64,000 bases of DNA from assembly GCA_015501605.1 (NCBI GenBank), contig JADNRZ010000016.1:310001-374000 (forward strand), written 5' to 3'. The DNA is from Panaeolus papilionaceus (lineage: Eukaryota > Basidiomycota > Agaricomycetes > Agaricales). Positions 46,201 through 59,248 of the stretch are shown piece after piece. The position numbers and the translations under genes were made by a program. The notes below the pieces were generated by a model, which made no database searches, was not told the DNA's origin, and worked only from the letters and a program-made list of their open reading frames with translations. Each line of letters starts with the position of its first letter. Within the stretch, counting starts at the first letter, position 1.

Positions 46201-49200
46201 CTGCATGGGGCTGAAGACAAGTTAGTGACTGAGGTGCAAGAAGCCGAGAGGATACCCAAAGGACATGAAGCATTATGTCAGGATGCGACGCATACTATGC
46301 CGACCCCGCGAGATTCGACCCACTCAAAAATCTTACAGACGAATGCCGAAACTCGATAAGATGGTGCAATGCTCCGATGGGTCATATTTCCAAAGTCGAC
46401 ATCCCTCTTGCAGTGAAAAACTCTCACACATCTATCACTAAGAAGGCAATTGAATAGAGTCAGTTGACCCAAAGTTACGATGCCCCAATGTTCGCTGTAA
46501 ACACATTGAGTTGCCTTGAATGCCGTGGATGACAAGATAGTGATACCTGAGTGCATCTCCTCTTCCACAGAAGAAATTATGGCCGTTGTTCTCTCAAATG
46601 AACATCGTAGAACAGACTACGAATCCGCCTCTCATCGCTCGAAGAACTTTGTCGAGCTTTGTCAACAATTAAACGCTCAGCGCCCACATCCGGTTGCTTC
46701 CGCGTCGATCCGAATATTGTGAGGCACCATCTCCATTGCGTTAACCGTTGCGTGAGATGGTTGTGCTTCCTTTCGATGGTTAGTGCCTCCGCCGACAAAG
46801 CAGCCACGACGCCCGGAATAAGCTCTCGCGAGTCGCAAAAGGATCGTGTAAGTAAGTACCTACTGTATCCACCGCCCTCGATAAACTGCGTGTGCGAGCT
46901 TTCGTGTCAAAAGTAAACCTACCTATTCATGCACAGTCGCAATACATCATGCATCAAATCGGCACTCTCGCTCTGGCTTGTCTGCCATCATAATGTTGGA
47001 ATTGGTAGGCACTCCTTGAGGGATCCCTAGAATTAATAGATGGCTGTGCGGTTGACCGTGGTGGGCATTAAGTTTACATTGATGTCCCGCATGACAAATG
47101 GCAGTCGCATTGTTACCGTCTATCATACAGTCATTGCGATAACAATATCCATACTGCCTTTGACAGCTGGTTTCTATGCTGTTCAACATTCCGATGCTTT
47201 TCGAGTGGGTGTCTACTGCGGGCGTATTCAGAAGCTAATTTTGGCGGCATTCTGTCTTGATTCGAACAGAAAGCATCAGAGTCGACGTTGAATAAGTATT
47301 CATCAATGAGTAAGGTCGCACATCATATGGCTGCCAGGACATTGACATAAACCCGTCTAGGGTTGTACTATTCAGTCGAGGGTGCAATCAATACGGGCGC
47401 TGTTTTGTTATTTCTCCTTCGTCAAGCCTCTGGATTTGTGGCTTGTTGTGCGGGGTGAGGCCCCAACACATGAATAATAGAGTCGTCATCATCAACAGGT
47501 TTCGGCCTCTCGTTCTTGCCGAATATTGCATATGATGAACAGAACCCTTCACAACGGAGAGTGAGCCTCAGTGCGCACCACTAATGTTCGCCCATGATGT
47601 AGGCATGATAAGTGCTCAGCAATTGCAAATACTATGTGGTATAGCGAGGTACATAATTTGTCAAGCAGTTCAAGATTCGATAGTGAGGCCTAGCGAAGCT
47701 CTGAATGGGGTTCCATCTCATAAGCCATCAGGAAGTATCTGCGAAGGCGCTGCTCGGCAGAGACCCAATCAGGGCCTCATCATACCCATCATCGGGAATC
47801 AGTGATGTGGATATTCCCTGATATTCCAAACGTCATTTGAACCTTCAGGAGTCTAGACCTGGAGCGATCACGAGATACAGCTGATAAACTCCCAGCCATC
47901 TCCTTCGGTGATTCAACATGCATCAAGTGTGGGTCCAAGTGTATGGCATTAGTCTTTTTCGTCGCTTCTGACCTTCTAATCTCGTCGCCATCCATCTCAC
48001 TGAGGTAATTAGTATTTATAATTAGATATGTTACTGACAGATCCAAGACAATATGACTATCGCCACTGAGGTATCCAACCTTTTCGACGTATGTATATCA
48101 AGGTGATAGATATCGTGCAAGTACACTCAATTGGCTCAACAACTTGCAATATGTATCAGTTTTCATTTCCCACCCTCGCTCTCGGATCAGCCCATCATCC
48201 ACCAATCATCTACATCTCTCGCCCACCTGAAACCCCAACCACTGATCGTGATGTCGCGTTCATATAGCCGATCACTACCATAGCTCATCGCAATCCTAGA
48301 TGCTTGAAGCTTCCCTGAAGTCACTCATAGTCCCCGACATGTGTTTATTAGCTCCCCCGCAGGGACAGTGAGGCAGTTGCGGCACGCAGACGAGAACCAA
48401 ACGCCATTTCGGTGCAGATGAAACATGATGTGAAGAGGCCAAAAGCTATTTGTCCCATCTTTAGGTCGAACTGTTTATTACCGTATACGGAACCATCGAA
48501 CGGGAATTCGGTGCAATCAGCACATGGTCAGTTCAAACTCCAAACACGATCGAGAAGGTGCGTCGTGGTTGACTGCATAGACGAAGCAGGAATCGAGGAG
48601 TACTTGAGTGACAGTGGATTTAACCTTTATCAAAACTGCCATGTCGATGTCAAGCTGTCGAGTAAACCTTCCATTAAGACGGAGATGGGCTGCTCTATTG
48701 GCTCATGCATCGAATAATTTAACTCTGAGCTAAAGCGAGCTGTGGGAGGCCAATAACGGAGGGTGACGATCGTTGTGCTATTTATATCGACATAATATTG
48801 CAAATAGCGAATTAGTAGAGGTTGAATGTTGGACTCCATGTCTCGTAGAGTGAATGTTGAGATGTGATCGTCCCGAGGTGCAAGCGAAGCATCGAGAACG
48901 AGGCATTAAACTCAATAGGATCCTCACTGTTATTGACACTCCCGAGGGCAATATAGCGCTTATTATAGAAGGAAGATCGAACCTCTGACTGTGCATGTCA
49001 ACTAGCAGCGGGATGTAAATGGAGTGAAGAGGATCGACTTTAGATAGTGACTGATAACGCTCGGGGGGCGGGATCGTAACAGGTCCTCGTTTTCAATGCG
49101 TGTTCTCCATATATGAGCGGAGTGATGCCTCCAAGTTGATCCCTCGAGGAATAATTTGGATAGATCGGAGGGCATTTTTACATCTTTAATAAAACGTCAA

Positions 49201-50583
49201 TGACCAGGGACCGCTTATTAATACTCCTGCCGCGAGGATGTCAATCTCGAGCAAAAATATCCCGTACTTCTCATGAGAGGAAGTCGTCGATTCTTTAATG
49301 AGCGGAAATATGAGTATTATGGACTATATATGGCATCATAAGCGCAGTGAATAGTGCAACAAGATGATCGCTTAGTGATAGAAAGCTCGTGAAGGTCAAA
49401 ATGACCCCACAATCAGGTATATGAACTATGCGAGCCCTGCAAAATTGGCCGATAAGCGCCTATTTACGCCATTAACTTCATTCGTCTTCTTGCGTCCAGA
49501 GCGGAAATCAACAATTGGGGATAAAACTGCTGGATGATCAAAGCACTCATGCTTCGCCTAAAATTCCTTTGAGTATTTTGAAGTCCGAATGGTCTAGCCA
49601 AGGGTACTCCTGTTAAGTTGAGGGAGCTACAAGCACTCACCGGCTGTGTTCGCAGCAGGGCGGGTCTTCTACAATCCACAAGGATCTAGTTGCGTGAATT
49701 GCATCGATTACATACTACTATTTCTGTGAATCCCACTTCCATTAGGGTTTTCTTCCCTTCGATCACATTCCATAATTGGATTTCACAAATACCGAAGCGC
49801 CCGATAATGAGCAAACAAACATAACGCGGCGAATGTAATTGGCTCCTCAAAATATTCGAGAATCCCAAGACCAATCCAACGACGCATACATAGAATTGCA
49901 CATCCCGTGTATGAACTTCCCAGTCTTCGCTTTTCTTACACGCTGGCACAGAGTGACACTTAGATCATGGATTGAAGGGCGTCTTTACCGGAGAAGTAAC
50001 GATAGGGACGGATCAAAAAGCATGGAACCAGCTGACGTCAGAGAAAAAACATAGAGCAAAATTCAAGTTATCTGTATCCAAGGGTGGGAAGTAAGAGGAA
50101 GTCGGAATAACACGAACACAAGGTTTTAGAAGGTCTGGAGCCCAGACCTTTCACCTTGAATTCGCAGGATGTCATAAGAACAGCGTCTACGGTGCTTTGA
50201 TTACTGATTAGGCCTATAGCCGCGATACCCGTGTCATATTTAGAACGAAGCGAGATTTAAGATTCAACTTCTTTACTGTCAATATGGCAAGACAAGATGG
50301 CTGGATCAACATGCGTATTTATCCGACGCGTCGAAGTGTATGTTTGGTTCAGATGTTCAGAAAACCAGTTGTAAATGTAAGATTTGAGCTGGAGTAGTCA
50401 TACATAGGAGACTAGAATGTAAGAAGTGAGAATAACATATTCTAACGTGACAAAACAAGATCCATATAAGATTTTAACGTTACAATTTCCATCCGCAATA
50501 TAGATATGGGAATACAGTGAGAGTCGTTCCAGCGGTCGTGGAACTCCGTTGCATAATGTGAGTGAATCGATGAGCCGAGTCAA
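43247..50583. other. 7.3-kb gene-poor stretch between ste12 and the MAPKK gene
   Basis: Stops are frequent in all six frames and no spliced gene could be assembled. Several frames of 60-100 codons exist on both strands, but none shows a family motif beyond one chance-level P-loop-like string near 46102-46128. No repeat structure, inverted termini or polymerase-type motif was noticed. The left end includes the ste12 promoter and the right end the MAPKK 3' flank. Confidence 0.55.
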
Positions 50584-52104
50584 TCAAAATGTTGATGCCC
50601 ACTCTTTCAGGTCGAATGTAGAATCTCTAGCGTCATCCATCCATCGATACTCCTGTGTTATAAAATAAATTACAAGTTCGCAATATTCAGCTATAATGTG
50701 GCAAAACTCACCAAAAGAGTTCTGGGACTGTGACGTTCATGGGGATCCTTCATTAGACAGGTGTCGACAAACTCCTGGGCCTCTTCGTCGAATTGTGGAG
50801 GTAGTCGTGGTGCTGGCTCACGGACAATTTGGTGCATAAGCTCGATGATACTGAGCGACGGTGGGTCCGCGCTGTTTGCTGTGAGATTAGGTACACCTTT
50901 GCTTTTACGTCTGCTCATGCGCTTCGCCTTTTCTTTTTTGGAAATCATGAACGAGTCTCGATGAGTGGGTGTGCGGTTGTGATTTTGTGTGATAGCTAGA
51001 TCCTCCAAGTCTGACAGGTCGTCATCATCGACATCACAGAATGGGAAGCGGCCTATTGCAAGTTCCACCAGAGTAATCCCTAGTGACCATACGTCCGATT
51101 TAACTGAGTAATGGGCACCTTGGATACGTTCAGGCTGTCAAAGCGTCAGTGAATATCCATGCGTCGCCAAATCAAGTGACTTACGCTCATATAAATTGAA
51201 GTGCCAACGAATGTATTGGCAACGGAGTTGATTAGCTCCCCAGATACTCCAAAATCACATAGCTTTATGGCACCGTCTGAATTACATAGGATGTTGGAAG
51301 GTTTGATATCTAAAATTCATTGATTAGTGCCATGCGGTGAGTCACAGGGCGCGAGATGAATATCACTCACCACGATGAATGATTCTGTGAGTGTCGTACA
51401 GGTAGATGAGGCCCTCTAACACGGCGTGTGCGACCAGACAGACGACGTTGATATCGATGGCCCCAATTTTGCGGTAAATATTGTCAAAAGATCCCTTGTC
51501 CATAAATTCCATACAGATGCAGATGTTAGGGTCTGCAAGATATGATCCATAGCAAGAAATGATGTATTCTGAGCGGCATTCGTGCATAATCTGGAGCTCG
51601 CGCAAGATTTGCTTCCGCACAGATGCCTTTGCGTCAATCAAAACAATCTAAGGCAGTAAAGGAGTCAGGACAACGTTTGAATCCGAATAAGTAAATCCCG
51701 ACCTTCTTCGCCATCATCATACCCGTCGGTAGATGCTCGACTTTGACAACGCTTCCACCGTTGCCTTGTCCCAGATCTGCAAGCTTCTTCAGATCGTCGT
51801 TTTTAATATCTAGCTTGATGTCAAGTTTCGCTAGGGTTGATGTCAGAGAAGCTTGAATAGCACTCCGCCGCGCAGACGCAATGGGGCTCGCGACGGGGAT
51901 TGTTGGGTCTAGCACTCCGTTGTCTTCTCCTAGTGGTGGTGGGCGCCTCTTCATGCCAGGTAAGGGAGGTGCAGGTCTCGTTGGCTTGGGGTCTGGTGGG
52001 GCATCTAAGGCATCGGTGTCTGGCAGTACCAATGCCTTGAAGTTGCGTTTCGTTCGTAATGGAGTCGAGTTTGGCACATAGCCTACTGGTGCTGGTACGG
52101 ACAT
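50584..52104 (-). CDS. ste7: MAP kinase kinase, Ste7/Fuz7 type
   Basis: On the minus strand, exons 52104-51703, 51647-51371, 51309-51185, 51134-50712 and 50652-50584 give 431 residues. All subdomains of a MEK are present: the glycine loop [12 protein letters not shown], the catalytic Lys in [21 protein letters not shown] (completed across an intron), [19 protein letters not shown] with the S-x-A-x-T phosphorylation site, YMSPERIQG, and [21 protein letters not shown] Ser/Lys-rich insert of about 60 residues follows the last block, at the place where MEKs carry their regulatory loop. The N-terminus is Pro-rich ([16 protein letters not shown]), and the [19 protein letters not shown] lead-in is typical of the Fuz7/Ste7 group. 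It should phosphorylate the Fus3/Kss1-type MAPK of the pheromone pathway that ends in Ste12, whose gene lies 7 kb away on the same strand. Confidence 0.92.
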
Positions 52105-53066
52105 GATGGTAGAAATGCGTAAGGGAATAGAAGTCGTGAAATAAAATGCTCGAGTGGGTGCGTAAGATTGGTACTATCGCTCAGGACAGGATGTATGTGG
52201 AGGGACTGCAATGAAAGGGAGGTAGCTTTAGTAATTCCCAATTTATAACCTACGGTTACCACAACAGAAATCAGGGGGAGTGATTCTCACGTTTGAACAC
52301 ATCGGATCAACTTATCCAGTTACAACAGTGCTTCAAACTCTGTTGTTGTCGACGGGGTCAACTACTGCGGCACCTACATATCAGGAGCGAAGATTGATGC
52401 TCATCACTCACTAACTTGAAGATTGCTCACTCTCAACGAAGGTAAATCGACAAAGGACCCAAGAGGACAGGTGCTTTGGTGCAGGCATTGATTGGTGATG
52501 CTCTCCGAGGCGGAACTTACGAAACAGCATATGTTCAGAGCCCGTGATGATTTTGGAGCATGGTCGAAATTTTCAGCGCTGATATTTTTGAACCAAGCTA
52601 AAACGCCGCGATCACTGTGGGCATCGTAGGCGTGCCCGCTTAAGTTCTTAGTGTATTCAAATTTAGACGAAGGCGCACTAAACATAGGTTGATACAATGT
52701 GTATTAGAGAGTGCAATTTAGGTATGGCCGCAGCCAAACCATTATGGTCTGTCTAATTTTCCTTACTATGCGAATAAACGAAAGCAGAACAACGATAATG
52801 GGCCCGTAAAGGGAAATGAAAAAGAGGGACGAAGATCGAATGGCAGACAGAGAGACAATGATAATAACGGTAGGGTGCGGGAGTAGAATAGGCTAGTTAT
52901 ACAAGATCCAAGGAAATAATTTGGCAGTTAGGTGATGAGTAGCGAGATGAAAGCAAAAGAACCCAAGTGAAGATTTGCGGTCAATATAATAGCGGTAATA
53001 GAATAAAATAAATTGAGAAACGAGATAGAAAGTCCAACGGCCGCAGACACGAGTGTCGACCTAACG
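52105..53066. other. MAPKK promoter and 3' flank of the coiled-coil gene
   Basis: No gene was recognised. The left part should hold the MAPKK promoter; the right part, A-rich, the 3' end of the next gene. Confidence 0.5.
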
Positions 53067-56000
53067 TCACCACCCATCGCTTGTGCGACCTGTGTCCAGC
53101 TCCAAATCAATGTTGTGGACGCCCAAGTCTAGAGACTCCATGTCTCCCAGAAGGACCTCGTGCTCAGGGCGAAGGTACAGGCTTCCAGGGCTCCCTGTTG
53201 CCATCGAGAAATTGGCAGTAGTGGGAGATATACTGACGGCAGAAGAAACGGACTTGTTGAGGATACTGCCCAGACTCTCATCCCCAAGACCGTTGGTCTG
53301 CGTTTGCGAGCGAGGGAAGACTATGGCCCTGGCTTGTGTGGGTGTGGTGGCACTCTTGTTCCATGATTGGTTGTGAGATGAAGGTGGGAACGAGGAGTGA
53401 GGCGGATAAAAAACAGAATGATCTGCACTGCTCTGGTTGCTGTTTGCAGAGCTTCCGAAATTAGCATGAGTGTCATCGTGAAGTAGCATCGTCATATTGG
53501 CGGGGGGTATGGGGAAAATAGACGACGTATTGCTCAAGCGGCGCTTAGCAGAAGGCGTAGATGATGACGAAGGTTCCAAGTCGTCCAGGGAGAATGGCTG
53601 AGCATCGTTAGTTGTGTCATATTCCTGGTCTCGCCTTTCCAAATATTGCGGGAGTGGCTGATTATCGTCGATGTCGTTGTGAATGATGATGGTCGAATCG
53701 GCGTTGTGCTCCGGGCGATCATCCCCGTCCTGTTCAGCGTCAACCCGAGGCACAAATGTCCTCGCCAAAGGACTGCTATTTCCAGCTCGTGGAATCGGTG
53801 TCCTTAGCCCACTGCTCCCACTGGAAGTTCTGGAAACAGGCAATGCCCCAGCCGATAATGAGGTACGACTCATGGTTTTAGCCATAACCACCTGACTTCT
53901 CAGATCAGCACACTCCCTCCTCAAACTCTTCGTCTCCAGCTCCATCTCCCCACACGCTTGCCTCAAGCCGTTGTTTTCCCTAACAATAGCTTCCAGCCTC
54001 TCCATCCGCTCTCTTAGTTCTGAGTTTTCATCCCTCAGTAAGCGAACCGTTCGCTGAGAGTCTGATAAGGCGTTGAGCAGAGCTCCCATCTCCGTCGTGT
54101 GCTTCTCCTTCATCTCTCTCAACTCTTCCCTTTCCCTCTCTCGCTCCCTCTCTCTGAAGTCCCTCTCCCCTGTACTCCGACTGAAATACCCAAAGTGTTC
54201 CGAGACACTTGTTGGCGCAGTTGACGTGCCGGAGCGAGGTGTATCACGGTCTCCTCCGCGACTACCACTGGAAGCAGTAAACGTTGGGCTTTCCATAAGA
54301 CCAGGTGGCCCATAGCTGCTACCAGCGTAGCCAGAAAAAGTACCACTTTCTCGCCGACCTGACGGGCCACCGACTTCTGAGAACGCCATCCGAGATTGAG
54401 CACGGTTCGTTGACGGGTTGTATTCTGATGCACTCCTCATCGACGCAAATCGACTGAGCCCCCCTGCAGATACGTTGGCTCCTGACCCCAGAGGCGAAGG
54501 TGCGAGAACACCGTTAACGCTCCCGCTTCTGTCCCTACTATAGTACCGTGACTCCGTAGGTGTATCAAACCCTTCTCGTTCCCTCTCTCTTTCTCTGTCC
54601 TTCTCAAAATCCAATAGTCCGGCAGCTTTAAAAGCTTTGGCTGTTCTCGGGCCCAACCACTCCATCTTTGGGCTCGGACCAGAAGGACTGAGATCATTCA
54701 CGTCCGTCGCACTAGAGCTGAACCCGTTGTACACCCCCCTTCGTCCAGCACTGCCATGCACAGACATACTGCTTCCAGGTCTTGAAGCACCAGGAGCTCC
54801 AGCCTCACTTGCCGCCACACTGAGCGCAATAGCCTTTGCTTGAGGTGTGCCCCAACGTTCCTGGACACTCATGCTGCGTTTACGCACACGATCTGGGGGT
54901 GGCCCGCGATGAGGGTGCACAGTGTCTCTGGCAGAAAAGTCTCTTTCCCGCTCCCGTTGTTTCAGTCGAGCAGCAGAAGAGCCCGGTCTACTCGACGTAT
55001 CCAACGACGGACGGGTGGAGATAGAGTCCAAAGATGGTCTGTACGGAGTGTGAAACATGGCTGGTTCCGTAAATTGTGTCTCAGGTGAAGATCCTGGGTC
55101 AGTAGTTAAGTCGTCTCCTGTTGCCGATATTGATGTAGGGCTGGGGTAGATCGGTGCTCGCGAGTTGGAACTCTGGCGCGAGTCATGCGAACCACTGCGG
55201 CGAAGCTCAAGAGAGGGCCTCCCAAGGCCTATGCCTTCATTTGCACTCTGATAAGGTGTAGGTCTTCTCGCATCTAACGATGCCCGACCGACCATTGGAT
55301 GTAGAGAACCATTAGAGGGCGTCGCGGGAGAGCCAGAATCGGCGCTATTCGCCCTTGAAACACCCAACATAACCTCCCTTAATGTCCGGTTGCGTGCATT
55401 GGGCGGAGCTGTGGTTTTAGGTGTGCTGTTGGAGTCTTCATTTCTTGACAAATGGGGATCAGATGATGATTTGAGGCCCAATTTCTGTGGTGAGAAGAAA
55501 CGGCTTGAAGATCCCTTCTTGGCAGGTGTTGAGGTGTTGAGGATAGAGGAGGGTGACGTAGGGGAAGTTTTGGGGGAGGTGGGAGAGGAGGGGGTGTAGT
55601 CATGACCATTTACAGCGATGATGGGTGTTCTTGACTTGTTGGGAGATGCCTTGGGCGTAACAAGACCGCTAGTGGGTGATGTGGGTGTGGGCAGAACAAA
55701 TTTAGGAGAAGTGGGGGAGGGAGAAGGCGACATATTCCCCGATGTTAGTCGGGGAAGGAATGACGACGCTTGACGCGCACGGGGTAGTCGGGAGTTGGGG
55801 GAAGTACTGGGCTGGAAAGTGGGGGTGGTTGGTGACGTTTTTGCAGGCTCTGACGGCCCATGTGAGCGCTGCAATGAATGCGAAGAGCCATTCTTGGAGG
55901 ACGTCAACGAGTTCGGACTAAGAAGAGCAGCCAACGACGGATCAACTTGGTTCGGATCCATGTTGAACGTTTTATCTCCGACCGCAAGTTCATCGTCATC

Positions 56001-57060
56001 AGTGTCGATAATAACAGCGCCTTTGTCGAGATTTCGCCACTGCTTTGCAGAGTTGGGTGAGCCATCTGAACCACGTAGGGCATCCCGCACTTGATCCGCC
56101 AATTGATGGGTGTCCAAGTCCAATGCAAATGTCTCTCCTTCGTTCTCAAAGTCCGATACAATGGCGGAATTTACTGACTTGCCATTGGGCTGAGCATGGG
56201 AGTGTGGCGCTTCAGGATGGAGCAGATCCCGGTCAATGATGGGAGGGGAAGAGGACCGTGAGGGTGTCGGTGGGGAAGTCATACTGAAGAAAGGCGCATG
56301 TCTTGACACCCCTGAATTGTCAGCCTCAATAATTGTGGACAGCTCAGCTGAAAGTGGAGGTCCTGGTGATGGTGTGCGGAGAGTATACGCTGAAGACGCA
56401 AAGAAATTATTCAGTAAAAAATTGTAATATGATGATTAGGAAAGGAAGCTTAAGCGAGAAAAATGGCTGAAACGTACCAGAACTACGCCGGCTTCCATCA
56501 TCACCGAACGAGTTCCTCAAAAGGGACTCACGATGTGAGGACAAAGGTGGTTCTTCTGGGAGAGGTTTTTCAAGCCTTGGTAGGGACACGGAACGCCTTA
56601 CTGGCGCCTCGTTCAAGGAATTTCCAATAGCAATAACGGGCGACGCGTCGTTAGATAGGGACATTTTTCGGTCCCGGTCTTTCTGCATTGACCTCCTGAC
56701 AGAACCAAAGTTTGAGAAAGGGCTTCTCGAGGTCAAAGGGTTGGGCGGGGTAGACGGTAGGGAATTCGGAGTGGCATTCTTGCTGGGTCCGAAAGGTAGA
56801 AGTGAGCGTAGTGATTTAAATGAAGGAATTCCTGTGCCAGATCCAGGGCCTGCAGGAGTAATGGGAGTAGCAAGGTGTTGTTGCGAGGACAAGCCAGGAG
56901 AATAGCCAATGCCTTGTGATGGAGCATGAGGGCTGAAGTTGCTAGGGACGTTGCTCATCGACTGACGACGAGATGTGCTCGCTATGGCAGCCGAGAACAT
57001 GCTCTTCTTGGGCTGAGGGAGGAGGGGCGAGGGCTTGTTGGGCGAGCGTGGAGCAGCCAT
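53067..57060 (-). CDS. Large Ser/Pro-rich protein with a central coiled coil
   Basis: On the minus strand, exons 57060-56478 and 56389-53067 join over an 88-base intron to 1301 residues. The first ~900 residues are low-complexity Ser/Pro/Thr with many SP and TP dipeptides, as in targets of proline-directed kinases. Short conserved-looking islands occur, such as SFKSLRSLLPFGPSKN, VRKRSMSVQERWGTPQAK and MEWLGPRTAKAFKAAGLLD. A charged stretch (REREREREELREMKEKH) leads into a coiled coil of about 90 residues (LLRDENSELRERMERLEAIV, then METKSLRRECADLRSQV-type heptads). The C-terminus is again Ser-rich and ends with MESLDLGVHNIDLELDTG. No enzyme domain is visible. It looks like a cytoskeletal or polarity scaffold, but I do not recognise a named family. 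Confidence 0.8.
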
Positions 57061-57720
57061 AATGCGAGTGGGTATTTTAACCCGACGCTCCTGTGAGGTC
57101 GAGAATGAAGAATCCGGATGATATGGTCAGTAGGGTTTATTGAGTGTTCTGGTTGAATCGCTCGGGTATAACGCGAGATCTACAGACGGGGTATGAAGCT
57201 AATATGAAAGCTGGGTAAAAACAAAGAGCATGGTAGAAAGCAATGGGATGTTGAGTCAGAACCAACGCGACAAAGGGCCCTTGAGCGTTGTCGGTGGTGT
57301 TGGTTTTGATGAAAACCTTTGGTTCGGTTGGAAAAAAGAAATGTTGAAAGGGAGTGATGGCTAGACATATGGGGTAAGCCCCTGAACACGGCTTTCTCCA
57401 GTGGGACCAACGCCGGAATCTAATCAATTCAAAAAACATCCCAGGACTAATATCTTCAAGTATATTGCTGCTCAGCTCGAGACTGAGTGCTTTTTTTTTT
57501 TTTGAAAAGAAATACTGCTCTGTAAACGTATTTTAGTCGCACTTTTTGAGGTTGAAAATTTTCACCCTTGGAGACACCAAGACAGGTAGCATGAATGAGG
57601 AAGCTATGACTGGAATGAAAGATGTTCAGTCAACTTGGGACAGGTTCACAAGGGTTGACGTTGTCATGCATATTCGGGGCGTGAAACCTGTTGACTACTA
57701 TACGAAGGGAAATGAAACGG
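57061..57720. other. Spacer between coiled-coil and WD40 genes
   Basis: This holds the coiled-coil gene promoter (read leftwards) and the WD40 gene 3' end, with a poly-T run at about 57490. No gene was seen. Confidence 0.5.
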
Positions 57721-59248
57721 TTAATACACATATCTTCTAATCACACAATCGTCACTGGCCGTCCATACTTCCGCGCGCCCATCAGTGTTCCGGCGAGACT
57801 TGATATGCCTCACGGCGTCGCAATCCACTCCAACAAGTTCTGTGGTGACGATTGGGCCTTCCGGAACGACGCTTGCAACGAAAGGAAGGCCATCTCCAGT
57901 TGCGACTGCAACGCTGACACGGCTTTCTCCCGAGCCTTGATCGACAAATGTGAGGTCGTTAACCCCTGCCTCCAGACGAGCGAAAGAGGTGAGAGGTGTG
58001 TTTAGAGATCGTGCATCATAAACAGTGACCAGACCCTTTTCTGATCCAGTTGCCAAAATGTGATGTCGCTCGTCGTATATGACCGTGGTTAGTGGCGACT
58101 CCACCTGGGGTGCAGGTGACTGGTATACCGACTTCCTCAAGCCGAGATCAAGAATTTCTAGTCGACCGTCTTTCAAGCCACAAATCAAAATCTTCTCCTT
58201 GACTTCTGGTACCTCTCGAGGGTCTCGGGTATCCGTTGCACTTGGCACGTTCTCCTCCCCATCTGGAGGAGTTGAAATCCTATCAGCGACCGTCATAGAA
58301 ACCACAGGAGATTGTGTCCGTAGAGAGAGTATGACTTCCCCACTCGGTACATCCCATAGCTTTACCGATCCATCTAACGATGCAGAGACAAGATTCCTCC
58401 CTGCCCCAATTATTGCTGTTGCTGAAATGGGGCGGGTGTGGCCCCGTAAAGTTCTAACAGGTAGAACTCTAGCAGCCGTTTTGTTGGGTGGGTTTGGTAG
58501 ATCCGCTGATAAGATCGTCAACGAGAAGTCAATGCTTGATGTGAGAAGAACTTGAGACGATGGAAGGAATTTCAATCCTGAGACGGCGCTAAGATGTGGA
58601 CGTGAGGGTGTCTTGGACTGGGTGATATCGATGGCTTGAGGTTGAAGATTGGAACCATTGGGAGGCCGCAGTGCCGAGCTTGGATAAATGTACACTGATC
58701 CATCGTTGTATCCCGCTGCGAACCGCGTTGAATCTGGAGAAACGTCAAACCCTACGATACGCTGTGGCTACAAAACTGTTAGTCAAGTGAACAATTATAA
58801 AGTTAAAAGCTGATGACACACCCTAGTAGGAATGCACCTCTCGCTGTCTCTGTATTCTTGAATAGCTGGGAGCACCCGTGTTGGCGGAATACCCAAACTG
58901 CTGCAAGAGACGGAGAATTTCTTCGTTGGTGAACGCATTTCGATAAGCCCAAACTTTGATGTTGCATAATTTTACCGCACATACGTTTCCTGTTCTCGAT
59001 ATCTCTGCCTGGCCCTCGCTTGTCCCCTTGACTGGCATAAATAAGACCAAGTCGCGGTCCCTCTCATCTAGTTGAACCGAGAACTTCGCATGCACCGATG
59101 GCTCGTTTGATTTATAGCATGAAACCCAGATCTGCTCAAATGGTATGATTCCCTCTTCGACCTCTTGGACTACTTCAGGAAAGGTTGGCTGAATGGAGAC
59201 CACTGGTAAACTCAGAGATGTGACATTTGGTGAGATCGAATCCTCCAT
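57721..59248 (-). CDS. WD40 protein resembling proteasome chaperone Rpn14/PAAF1
   Basis: On the minus strand, exons 59248-58838 and 58767-57721 give 485 residues. The start at 59248 (MEDSISPNV) gives a size closer to Rpn14/PAAF1; an in-frame ATG at 59389 would add 47 residues. The N-terminal part (IPFEQIWVSCYKSNEPSVHA) precedes a WD40 propeller with IVGFDVSPDSTRFAAGYNDG, SGLKFLPSSQVLLTSS, LRGHTRPISATAIIG, NLVSASLDGSVKLWDV and HHILATGSEKGLVTVYDARS. The last blade ends WTASDDCVIRRYVY. The pattern of a non-WD N-terminus followed by this propeller and the RRY ending resembles Rpn14/PAAF1, which binds Rpt subunits and assists assembly of the 26S proteasome base. The WD40 fold is certain; the orthology is moderately supported. 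Confidence 0.75.

Noticed and set aside
57137..57439. Minus-strand frame upstream of the coiled-coil gene
   Set aside because: It has no motif and lies in the expected promoter or 5' untranslated region.
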